From: Streptomyces alboflavus
GTDB lineage: Bacteria > Actinomycetota > Actinomycetes > Streptomycetales > Streptomycetaceae
Reading direction: 5' to 3'
Assembly (NCBI RefSeq): GCF_000716675.1
Contig: NZ_JNXT01000007.1
Span: 1-64,000, forward strand
DNA length: 64,000 nucleotides
Under the pieces are notes generated by a model. It did no database searches. It worked only from the letters and a program-made list of their open reading frames with translations, and was not told the origin of the DNA. Position numbers and translations under genes: made by a program. Below are positions 57,494 to 64,000 of the stretch, in pieces (the stretch's first letter is position 1; every line of letters starts with the position of its first letter).

Positions 57494-58966
57494 GTGTCGG
57501 ACGCCCTCAACCCGGAGACCCCGGAAGAGCTGGTGGAGACCGAAGAAGAGCCGATCAAGCAGCGCAAGAACGGCCTCTACCCCGGTGTCTCCGACGAGCT
57601 CGCCGAGAGCATGAAGTCGGGCTGGGCGGACACCGAGCTGCACGACCTGGAGCCGATCGAGCAGGCCGCGCACACCGCCGCCCGCCGCGCCGCGCTCTCC
57701 GCGCGCTTCCCCGGCGAGCGCCTGGTCGTCCCCGCGGGCAACCTGAAGACCCGCTCGAACGACACGGAGTACGCCTTCCGCTCCTCCGTCGAGTACGCCT
57801 ACCTCACCGGCAACCAGACGGAGGACGGCGTCCTCGTCATGGAGCCGAACCGGACCGGCGGGCACGACGCGACGATCTACCTCCTGCCGCGCTCCAACCG
57901 TGAGAACGGCGAGTTCTGGCTCGACGGCCAGGGCGAGCTGTGGGTCGGCCGCCGCCACTCCCTGACCGAGGCCGAGAAGCTGTACGGCATCCCCGCATCC
58001 GACGTCCGCGAGCTGGCCGGCGCGCTGCGCGAGGCCACCGGGCCCGTCCGCGTCGTCCGCGGCTTCGACGCCGGGATCGAGGCGGCCCTGACCGACAAGG
58101 TCACCGCCGAGCGCGACGAGGAGCTGCGCGTCTTCCTCTCCGAGGCCCGCCTCGTCAAGGACGAGTTCGAGGTCCGTGAGCTGCAGAAGGCCGTGGACTC
58201 CACGGTGCGCGGCTTCGAGGACGTCGTGAAGGTCCTCGACAAGGCCGAGGCGACCAGTGAGCGCTACATCGAGGGCACGTTCTTCCTGCGCGCCCGCGTC
58301 GAGGGCAACGACATCGGCTACGGCTCCATCTGCGCCGCGGGCCCGCACGCCACCACCCTGCACTGGGTGCGCAACGACGGCGCCGTCCGCTCCGGCGAGC
58401 TGCTCCTGCTCGACGCGGGCGTGGAGACGCACACGTACTACACCGCGGACGTCACCCGCACCCTGCCGATCAACGGCCGCTTCGACGCGCTCCAGAAGAA
58501 GATCTACGACGCCGTGTACGAGGCCCAGGAGGCCGGGATCGCGGCGGTCAAGCCGGGCGGCAAGTTCCGTGACTTCCACGACGCCGCGCAGCGCGTGCTC
58601 GCCGAGAAGCTGGTCGAGTGGGGGCTCGTCGAGGGCCCCGTCGAGCGCGTCCTCGAGCTGGGTCTGCAGCGCCGCTGGACGCTGCACGGCACCGGTCACA
58701 TGCTCGGCATGGACGTCCACGACTGCGCCGCCGCGCGCACCGAGACCTACGTCGACGGCACCCTCGAGCCCGGCATGTGCCTGACCGTCGAGCCCGGTCT
58801 GTACTTCCAGGCGGACGACGTGACCGTGCCCGAGGAGTACCGGGGCATCGGCGTGCGCATCGAGGACGACATCCTCGTCACCGAGGACGGCAACCGGAAC
58901 CTCTCCGCCGCGCTGCCCCGGCGGTCGGACGAGGTCGAGCTGTGGATGGCGAAGCTGAAGAGTTGA
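57494..58966 (+). CDS. pepP: Xaa-Pro aminopeptidase (aminopeptidase P)
   Basis: A 490-residue M24B metallopeptidase. The N-terminal creatinase-like domain includes FRSSVEYAYLTGNQTEDGVL and ATIYLLPRSNRENGEFWLDG; the pita-bread catalytic domain holds the five metal ligands: two Asp in LLLDAGVETHTYYTADVTRT, His in LHGTGHMLGMDVHD, and the two Glu in LTVEPGLYFQADD and GIGVRIEDDILVTEDG. It should release N-terminal residues before proline using two Mn or similar ions in the cytoplasm. GTG at 57494 follows AGGAGG. A repeat-derived terminator lies 44 bp downstream. Confidence 0.94.
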   Translation: MSDALNPETPEELVETEEEPIKQRKNGLYPGVSDELAESMKSGWADTELHDLEPIEQAAHTAARRAALSARFPGERLVVPAGNLKTRSNDTEYAFRSSVEYAYLTGNQTEDGVLVMEPNRTGGHDATIYLLPRSNRENGEFWLDGQGELWVGRRHSLTEAEKLYGIPASDVRELAGALREATGPVRVVRGFDAGIEAALTDKVTAERDEELRVFLSEARLVKDEFEVRELQKAVDSTVRGFEDVVKVLDKAEATSERYIEGTFFLRARVEGNDIGYGSICAAGPHATTLHWVRNDGAVRSGELLLLDAGVETHTYYTADVTRTLPINGRFDALQKKIYDAVYEAQEAGIAAVKPGGKFRDFHDAAQRVLAEKLVEWGLVEGPVERVLELGLQRRWTLHGTGHMLGMDVHDCAAARTETYVDGTLEPGMCLTVEPGLYFQADDVTVPEEYRGIGVRIEDDILVTEDGNRNLSAALPRRSDEVELWMAKLKS

Positions 58967-58990
58967 CCCAGGGCGTGGGCGCCGCAGATC

Positions 58991-59047
58991 GCGCTTCGCG
59001 CTCGTCCTCAAGCGCCGGACGGGCTGGTTCCAGCTTGTCCGGCGCTT
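58991..59047 (+). terminator. terminator built from the dispersed repeat
   Basis: AAGCGCCGGAC (59010-59020) and GTCCGGCGCTT (59037-59047) form a perfect 11-bp stem followed by TTCGC. The left arm is part of an inverted copy of the dispersed repeat (58991-59030), the same element as at 15821 and 60366. Confidence 0.7.
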
Positions 59048-59138
59048 TTCGCTGCTCGGCGGAAGGGCGAATTGGCCCATGAATTGATGCGGGAAGCGGA
59101 CCACTTGAGGGTGCCAGTGGCTTCCTAGTGTTCGGGGC

Positions 59139-60413
59139 ATGACGGCACCCCGGCTCCTTCCCGCCCGCGGGCCCCAGCGGCTCCTCGCCCTCGCGCAGCT
59201 CGCCAACTCGGTGGGCGACGGCGCGTTCTACGTCACGTCCGCCCTCTACTTCACCCACGTCGTCGGGCTCGCCCCGGCGCGCATCGGGCTCGGACTCACC
59301 CTCGCCTGGGCCGTCGGGTCCGTCCTCGGGGTGCCGCTCGGGCGGCTCGCCGACCGGCGCGGGCCGCGCGGCACCGCGGTGCTGCTCGCCCTCGCGACCG
59401 GCGCCGCCGTCGCGTCCTTCCTCGTCGTCCGGGACTTCGTGCCGTTCGTGGCCGCCGCCCTCGTCTACGCCACCGCCCAGTCGGGCCTCTCCGCGGCACG
59501 CCAGGCGCTGCTCGCCGGGCTCGTCACCAAGGAGGAGCGCACCGGGCTCCTCGCCCACCTCCAGTCCACGCTGAACGCGGGGCTCGCGGTGGGCGCCGGG
59601 CTCGGCGGCGTCGCGCTGCACCAGGGCAGCGAGGCCGCGTACCTCGCGGTGTTCGCGCTGGACGCCGCCGGCTTCGTGGTGTGCGCGGCGGTGCTGTGGC
59701 GGCTGCCCGCCGTCGCGCCGACGGCGGCGGTCGCGGGCAAGCGCCTCTCGGTGCTCAGGGACCGGCCGTACGCGCTGGTCACGCTCCTCAACACCGTGCT
59801 CCTCATGCGGATGCCGCTGCTCAGCCTTGGCATCCCGCTGTGGCTCACCGAGCGTACGAACGCCCCGGCGTGGCTCGTCTCGGCGCTGTTCGTCCTCAAC
59901 ACCCTCGGGGTCATGGTCTTCCAGGTGCGTACGGCACGGTCGGTCTCCGGGATCCCGACGGCGGTGCGGGCCGTGCGCAGGTCCGGCGTCCTGATGCTGG
60001 CCGCGTGCGCGGTGTTCGCCCTCTCGGCCGCCACGGACGGGGCGTGGACGGCCGCCGCGGTGCTCGTCGCCGCGTCCGTGGTGCTGCTCGCCGCCGAGAT
60101 GCTCCAGTCCGCAGGCTCCTGGCAGCTCGGCTTCGACCTGGCCCCCGCCGACCGCATCGGCGAGTACCAGGGCTTCTTCGGCACCGGCACCGCCGTCGCC
60201 CGCACCCTCGGCCCTCTGGTCCTCACCACGCTCCTGGTGGAGTGGGGGACGCCGGGCTGGCTGCTGCTTGGCGGGGCGATTCTGGCAGCGTCGTACGCGA
60301 TGGGTCCGGCGGCGCGGTGGGCGACTTCAGCCCGTCCGGGGCCATTTCAGCCCGTCCGGGGGCAATTTCAGCCCGTCCGGCGCTTGAGGACGAGGCCGCA
60401 GGCCGATGCCTGA
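59139..60413 (+). CDS. MFS transporter
   Basis: A 424-residue 12-span transporter: LALAQLANSVGDGAFYVTSA in span 1, motif A region GVPLGRLADRRGPRGTAVLL, and LVTLLNTVLLMRMPLLSLGI at span 7. The layout is that of the drug-exporter-like MFS_1 group common next to Streptomyces housekeeping genes. The C-terminal 25-30 residues (FQPVRGQFQPVRRLRTRPQA) are not MFS-like but are encoded by three copies of the dispersed TTTCAGCCCGTCCGG element, which extended the frame. ATG at 59139. Substrate unknown. Confidence 0.9.
   Translation: MTAPRLLPARGPQRLLALAQLANSVGDGAFYVTSALYFTHVVGLAPARIGLGLTLAWAVGSVLGVPLGRLADRRGPRGTAVLLALATGAAVASFLVVRDFVPFVAAALVYATAQSGLSAARQALLAGLVTKEERTGLLAHLQSTLNAGLAVGAGLGGVALHQGSEAAYLAVFALDAAGFVVCAAVLWRLPAVAPTAAVAGKRLSVLRDRPYALVTLLNTVLLMRMPLLSLGIPLWLTERTNAPAWLVSALFVLNTLGVMVFQVRTARSVSGIPTAVRAVRRSGVLMLAACAVFALSAATDGAWTAAAVLVAASVVLLAAEMLQSAGSWQLGFDLAPADRIGEYQGFFGTGTAVARTLGPLVLTTLLVEWGTPGWLLLGGAILAASYAMGPAARWATSARPGPFQPVRGQFQPVRRLRTRPQADA
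60328..60402 (+). repeat. three direct copies of dispersed CAGCCCGTCCGG element
   Basis: TTTCAGCCCGTCCGG-type copies occur near 60328, 60345 and 60367; the last continues into GCGCTTGAGGACGAGGCCGC, the full dispersed repeat. The array encodes the tail of the MFS transporter. Confidence 0.75.
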
Positions 60414-60464
60414 ACATCAGCCAGCGGCAAGCCGCAGACATCCGAAGCAGGAGCGCAGAGGGCG

Positions 60465-60956
60465 CTAGCCCTCACGCTCATCCGTCCCGGCAACCTTCGC
60501 CGTGCTGAGGGCGATCCGGTTCCACGTATTGATCGCGAGGATCAGCGCGATCACCTGGGCCAGCTCAGCCTCGTCGAAGTGCGCGGCCGCCTCGGCGTAA
60601 GCGGCGTCCGGCACACCGGCGTCGGCGACAAGAGTGACCGCATCCGTCAGCGCGAGCGCGGCCTGTTCCTTGGCGGAGTAGAAGTTCCTGGCCTCGCGCC
60701 AGACGGCGACCAGGTGGAGCCGGTCCTCGCTCTCGCCCGCCTTGCGCGCGTCGTTGGTGTGCATGTGCAGGCAATACGCGCAGCCGTTGAGGTGCGAGGC
60801 GCGGATCTGGATCAGCTCGACGAGGGCCGGGTCGAGGCCGGCGCGGGCGGCGGCGTCCAGGCCGATGACGGCCTTGAAGACCTTCGGGGCGGTCTTGGCG
60901 AAGTCGATGCGGGCCAGGGGCTCGTGGGACGCGGTGTGCGTCGTGTTGTTCGTCAT
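60465..60956 (-). CDS. carboxymuconolactone decarboxylase family (AhpD-like) protein
   Basis: A 163-residue CMD/AhpD-like protein: FKAVIGLDAAARAGLDPALV, LVELIQIRASHLNGCAYCLHMHTNDAR with the redox CxxC and the following His, and AVWREARNFYSAKEQAALALT. These proteins are small alkylhydroperoxidases or decarboxylases. ATG at 60956 is preferred because a TAGATT -10 box (60969-60964 on the minus strand) ends 7 bp before it, implying a leaderless message; ATG at 60962 is too close to the box. It diverges from the MocR-type gene 47 bp away. Confidence 0.9.
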   Translation of the reverse strand: MTNNTTHTASHEPLARIDFAKTAPKVFKAVIGLDAAARAGLDPALVELIQIRASHLNGCAYCLHMHTNDARKAGESEDRLHLVAVWREARNFYSAKEQAALALTDAVTLVADAGVPDAAYAEAAAHFDEAELAQVIALILAINTWNRIALSTAKVAGTDEREG

Positions 60957-60963
60957 GACCATG

Positions 60964-60995
60964 AATCTACGGCGGCCAAAGACCACGGGTAGGGT
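60964..60995. promoter_or_regulatory. back-to-back leaderless promoters
   Basis: TAGATT on the minus strand (60969-60964) serves the AhpD-like gene and TAGGGT on the plus strand (60990-60995) serves the MocR gene. Each ends 7-8 bp before an ATG without ribosome binding site. The overlap of the promoters means that a regulator bound here could control both. Confidence 0.6.
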
Positions 60996-61003
60996 GCACT
61001 TCC

Positions 61004-62458
61004 ATGGCGGAATCATGGGTCAATTCGGCGGAGCGCATCGGCAGTGACCTGCACCTGGAGCTGTCCGGCGGCGGCAGCCGCAGAGCCGCGCTCATCCGCG
61101 CCCTGCGCGCCGCCGTGCAGGACGGACGCCTCGCCCCCGGCACCCGCCTGCCCCCGTACCGCTCCCTGGCCGCCGACCTCGGCGTCGCCCGCAACACCGT
61201 CGCCGACGCCTACGCCGAACTCGTCGCCGAGGGCTGGCTGACCGCCCGGCAGGGCTCCGGCACCCGCGTCGCCGAGCTTGCGGCGCCCCCGCCCCGTGTC
61301 CGCGTGCCCAAGCGCGCGCCCGGGGCGCCCGCGAAGCCCGCGCACAACCTCGTGCAGGGCCAGCCCGACGCCGGTTCCTTCCCCCGCGCCGCCTGGCTCG
61401 CCGCCGCCCGCCGCGCCTTCGCCGCCGCGCCCAACGAGGCCTTCGGGCCCGGCGATCCCCAGGGCAGGATCGAGCTGCGCCGGGCGCTCGCCTCGTACCT
61501 GGCGCGCGTGCGCGGGACCAGGACAGATCCTGACCGGATCGTGGTGTGCTCCGGTTTCGCCCATGCGCTGCGGCTGCTGTTCGGCGGGCCCGGGGGCGGC
61601 TCGGGCGGCGGGGTGCTGCGCGGGCGGCTCGCCGTGGAGGCGTACGGACTCGGCTTCCACCGCTCGATCCTGGACGCGGCGCGGGTACGGACGCTGCCCC
61701 TGACCCTGGACGAACACGGCGCCCGCGTCGAGGAGTTGGCGGACGTGCCGGGGCCCGTGCGGGCGGTGCTGCTCACGCCCGCGCACCAGTTCCCCACCGG
61801 CGGGCCGCTGCACCCCGCGCGCCGCAGCGCCGTCGTCGACTGGGCCCGCACGCACGACGGGCTGATCCTGGAGGACGACTACGACGGCGAGTTCCGCTAC
61901 GACCGTGAGCCCGTCGGCGCCGTCCAGGGCCTCGACCCCGAACGCGTCGTGTACATCGGGTCGGTGAGCAAGAGCCTGTCGCCCGCCGTGCGGATCGGCT
62001 GGATGGTCCTTCCGGAGCACCTGGTCGGCGCGGTCCTCGACGCGAAGGGCGAGCGGGAGGCCTGGGTGAGCGTCCCCGACCAGCTCACCCTCGCCGACCT
62101 CGTCGACTCCGGCCACTACGACCGGCACATCCGCCGCATGCGCCAGCGCTACCGGCGCCGCCGCGACCACCTCGTCACCACCCTCGCCGAGCGCGCCCCG
62201 CACATCACCGTCACCGGCATCGCGGCCGGGCTGCACGCCGTGCTGCGGCTGCCGCCCGGCACGGAGGCGACCGCCGTGAAGGCCGCCGCGTGGCAGGGCG
62301 TCGGCCTGGAGGGCCTGTCCGGCTACCGGCACCCGGCGGCGGCCGCGCACGCGCAGGACGGCCTGGTGGTCGGGTACGCGACGCCGCCCGAGCACGGGTA
62401 CGCGGCGGCGGTCGAGGCGCTGTGCGGGGTGCTGCCGCCGGCGCCGGACGAAGGCTGA
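61004..62458 (+). CDS. MocR/GntR family PLP-dependent transcriptional regulator
   Basis: A 484-residue chimera. The N-terminal GntR winged helix has RRAALIRALRAAVQDGRLAP, LPPYRSLAADLGVARNTVAD and AELVAEGWLTARQGSGTRVA. The aminotransferase-like domain has the substrate/cofactor elements NLVQGQPDAGSFPRAAWLAA, EDDYDGEFRYDREPVGAVQG and the PLP Lys in YIGSVSKSLSPAVRIGWMVL. Regulators of this group sense PLP or amino compounds and usually control the divergent gene, here the AhpD-like protein. Leaderless ATG at 61004. Confidence 0.92.
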   Translation: MAESWVNSAERIGSDLHLELSGGGSRRAALIRALRAAVQDGRLAPGTRLPPYRSLAADLGVARNTVADAYAELVAEGWLTARQGSGTRVAELAAPPPRVRVPKRAPGAPAKPAHNLVQGQPDAGSFPRAAWLAAARRAFAAAPNEAFGPGDPQGRIELRRALASYLARVRGTRTDPDRIVVCSGFAHALRLLFGGPGGGSGGGVLRGRLAVEAYGLGFHRSILDAARVRTLPLTLDEHGARVEELADVPGPVRAVLLTPAHQFPTGGPLHPARRSAVVDWARTHDGLILEDDYDGEFRYDREPVGAVQGLDPERVVYIGSVSKSLSPAVRIGWMVLPEHLVGAVLDAKGEREAWVSVPDQLTLADLVDSGHYDRHIRRMRQRYRRRRDHLVTTLAERAPHITVTGIAAGLHAVLRLPPGTEATAVKAAAWQGVGLEGLSGYRHPAAAAHAQDGLVVGYATPPEHGYAAAVEALCGVLPPAPDEG

Positions 62459-62475
62459 GGGCCGGGGCCGGTCCG

Positions 62476-62910
62476 TCAGGTCCTGACGTCCTCGGCGGGC
62501 CGCGCGTCGTACGCCTCCCGCGCCTCCGCGATCGCCGGACGGTGGGCGATCGACCAGTCCGCGAGGGACTTCACGAGGTGGGTGAGGCTGTGGCCCATCT
62601 CCGTCAGCTCGTACTCGACCTGCGGTGGGATCGTCGGGTACACCGTGCGCTTGACCAGGCCGTCGCGCTCCAGGCGGCGCACCGTCAAGGTGAGCATGCG
62701 CTGCGAGATGCCGCCGTGGATACGGCGCTGCAGCTCCTTGAACCGCAGGACTCCGGAGGCGAGTTCGACGACTACGTAGACGGACCACTTGTCGCCGAGG
62801 CGGTCCAGGACGTCCCTGACCCCGCACTCGTCCTGCGGCGTCTCGCAGCTGATCACCGGCTCACCCGCGCTCGCGCCGGGAGTGGTTACCGCCGTGTGCC
62901 CTGCTGACAT
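62476..62910 (-). CDS. HxlR family transcriptional regulator
   Basis: A 144-residue winged-helix regulator: CGVRDVLDRLGDKWSVYVVV at the start of the domain, RFKELQRRIHGGISQRMLTL as recognition region and YPTIPPQVEYELTEMGHSLT as wing. Two Cys (ISCETPQDECG) in front of the domain could act as a redox or quinone switch as in QorR/HypR relatives. ATG at 62910 follows AAGGAGG. It diverges from an NmrA-type quinone reductase gene with 108 bp between starts, a common pairing. Confidence 0.9.
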   Translation of the reverse strand: MSAGHTAVTTPGASAGEPVISCETPQDECGVRDVLDRLGDKWSVYVVVELASGVLRFKELQRRIHGGISQRMLTLTVRRLERDGLVKRTVYPTIPPQVEYELTEMGHSLTHLVKSLADWSIAHRPAIAEAREAYDARPAEDVRT

Positions 62911-62983
62911 CAAAGTGCCTCCTTACGTGATCGTCCGCCGCCGACCACGATGTTTCCCGGGCCCGGCGATCAACGCCAGGCGC

Positions 62984-62994
62984 TTTCCAGGAAA
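62984..62994. promoter_or_regulatory. TTTCC-A-GGAAA dyad between HxlR and NmrA genes
   Basis: A perfect 5-1-5 inverted repeat 24 bp before the NmrA-type start; another TTTCC half-site lies at 62953. It is a candidate HxlR site. Confidence 0.45.
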
Positions 62995-63018
62995 CCAGAA
63001 CGACGGGGGACCGTTCCC

Positions 63019-63828
63019 ATGCTCATGATCACCGGCGCCACCGGCGCGCTCGGCAAGCTCGTCACCGCCCGCCTCGCCGACCGCGACGACGTCGTCGTCG
63101 GCACCCGCGCCCCGGCCCCCGGTCAGCGCCGCGTCGACTTCGACGACCCCTCGTCCCTGGACCTCACCGGCGTCGACACCCTGCTCGTCATCTCGGCCGG
63201 TGCCGCCGAGGACGACGTCGTGGCCGCCCGCCACGACGCCGTGATCTCCGCCGCCGAGAAGGCGGGCGTCGACCACCTCGTCTACACCAGCCTCAGCGGC
63301 GACGGCGACCACCTCACGTACGCCCTCGCCCACCGCTGGACCGAGCGCAGGCTGCGCCGCTCCACGCTGAACTGGACGGTCCTGCGCAACGGCCTGTACG
63401 CGGAGTTCCTCGCCGCGATCGCCGCCCCGGGCCCCGACGGCACCGTGGCCGCGCCCCTCGGCGAAGGACGTCTCGCCGCCGTCGCCCGCGAGGACCTCGC
63501 CGACGTCGCCGTCCGCGTGGCCACCGACCCGGCCCCGCACGCGGGCCGCACCTACGAACTCGTCGGCGAACAGGCCCTCGGCGGCGCCGACCTCGCCGCG
63601 GCCGTCGGCGGACGCTACGAACCCGGCACCCTCGCCGCCACCCGCCACGCCGTCACCGCGTCCGGCGACGCCCTGCCCTTCCAGGTGCCGATGCTCCTGA
63701 GCACCTACTCGGCGATCGCGGGCGGCTTCCTCGACGGCACCTCGGTCGCGGACAACCAGCTGCGCGCGCTGCTCGGCCGGGCGCCGCGGTCGGCTCTGGA
63801 GGTGTACGCGGCGACGGCGGCACGGTGA
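63019..63828 (+). CDS. NAD(P)H-binding NmrA/QorB-like oxidoreductase
   Basis: A 269-residue atypical SDR: MLMITGATGALGKLVTARLA carries the GxxGxxG nucleotide motif, VDTLLVISAGAAEDDVVAAR and VDHLVYTSLSGDGDHLTYAL are the next strands, and the C-terminal part contains RTYELVGEQALGGADLAAAV. The absence of a normal YxxxK pair fits the NmrA/QorB branch, which reduces quinones or acts as a redox sensor. ATG at 63019 with GGGGGA upstream. The divergent HxlR-type gene is its likely regulator. Confidence 0.9.
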   Translation: MLMITGATGALGKLVTARLADRDDVVVGTRAPAPGQRRVDFDDPSSLDLTGVDTLLVISAGAAEDDVVAARHDAVISAAEKAGVDHLVYTSLSGDGDHLTYALAHRWTERRLRRSTLNWTVLRNGLYAEFLAAIAAPGPDGTVAAPLGEGRLAAVAREDLADVAVRVATDPAPHAGRTYELVGEQALGGADLAAAVGGRYEPGTLAATRHAVTASGDALPFQVPMLLSTYSAIAGGFLDGTSVADNQLRALLGRAPRSALEVYAATAAR

Positions 63829-63843
63829 ACCGTTCCTGCCGCC

Positions 63844-64000
63844 TCAGGCCCCGCTCGCGGGTTCCGCGTCGAGTGCGCGCAGGACGGACCAGGCGATGAA
63901 CTCGGCGGCGCCGTCGAGCACTTCGGGGCCGAGGTTGGGCTCGTCGAGCCGATACGTGTGCACGGTCTCACCGACGGCGACCCGGCAGCGCATGGCGACG
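63844..64000 (-). CDS. C-terminal part of an uncharacterised protein, cut by window edge
   Basis: The minus strand from 64000 to the TGA at 63844-63846 encodes MRCRVAVGETVHTYRLDEPN, then LGPEVLDGAAEFIAWSVLRA and a short acidic end. Codon bias is typical of real genes. An ATG at 63993 could be a start, but the frame is open to the window end, so the gene is treated as partial. Function unknown. Confidence 0.5.
   Translation of the reverse strand, partial: VAMRCRVAVGETVHTYRLDEPNLGPEVLDGAAEFIAWSVLRALDAEPASGA

Overview
The window is about 64 kb of very GC-rich chromosomal DNA whose gene content, codon usage (third-position G/C almost everywhere), leaderless promoters with TAGRRT-type -10 boxes and protein families (SigB/SigF-type sigma factors, SSI-type protease inhibitor, DUF5926, DUF2797, Strep-type ECF sigma factor) point to a Streptomyces core-chromosome segment. 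From memory the gene order resembles the S. coelicolor region running down from sigF/sigN (about SCO4035) to about SCO3970; this synteny is recalled, not searched. No prophage, IS element, CRISPR array or integrase was seen. Accessory-looking material is confined to small repeats, one truncated SDR gene and one short relic.

Layout. 1-2.9 kb: a repeat-bearing membrane protein, an uncharacterised protein with a C-terminal Cys cluster, a 59-residue membrane peptide and a Dabb protein. 3-6.4 kb: sigF and sigN, a lipoprotein and a one-TM protein. 6.5-11.2 kb: MarR regulator, an MFS exporter carrying three C-terminal transthyretin-like domains, a YceI protein with the same kind of module, and a PPOX/F420-type protein. 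11.1-13.7 kb: TetR plus DHA2 efflux pump. 13.8-19.7 kb: a probable operon of response regulator, histidine kinase, GT2-GtrA fusion and GT39 membrane glycosyltransferase. 19.8-22.2 kb: amidohydrolase, monooxygenase-like protein, DUF2797. 22.3-29 kb: leaderless TetR fused head-on to a truncated SDR, MOSC protein, Vat-type acetyltransferase, ECF41 sigma factor with an adjacent FAD oxidoreductase, an unknown protein and a GNAT enzyme. 29.1-29.6 kb: tRNA-Arg(ACG) and tRNA-Ser(GCT).

29.7-41.5 kb: an SSI-like inhibitor, a 1626-residue PAS/kinase-like/receiver-like giant whose phospho-acceptor His is replaced by Gln, a TetR/MFS divergent pair with two obvious operators, an acyl-CoA synthetase, a SigE-family ECF sigma factor and a secreted DUF1906 protein. 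41.5-46.6 kb: five tightly coupled genes (two acyl-CoA dehydrogenases, a MaoC/DUF35 protein, a MaoC protein and an Ltp2-type thiolase) that match the set of the mycobacterial igr operon for removal of the last steroid side-chain carbons; the first gene holds the only in-frame TTA codon I found in the window. 46.8-55.3 kb: a small secreted Asn/Gln-rich protein, a primase-polymerase behind a LexA-like box, tRNA-Ser(TGA), an HtrA protease, GDPD, an anti-sigma-type ATPase, DUF5926, a possible structured RNA, a secreted protein and a second primase-polymerase-like protein that has lost its catalytic residues. 55.3-64 kb: a phosphatase with a coupled upstream mini-ORF, aminopeptidase P, MFS transporter, a divergent AhpD-like/MocR pair, a divergent HxlR/NmrA pair and the end of one more gene.

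The most unusual signals are the giant pseudo-hybrid kinase with seven Arg-rich motifs in a low-complexity tail, the LexA-box primase-polymerase with a degenerate partner, the TTA-gated igr-like operon, the transporter fused to transthyretin-like modules, and a helically phased repeat array upstream of the degenerate primase-polymerase.
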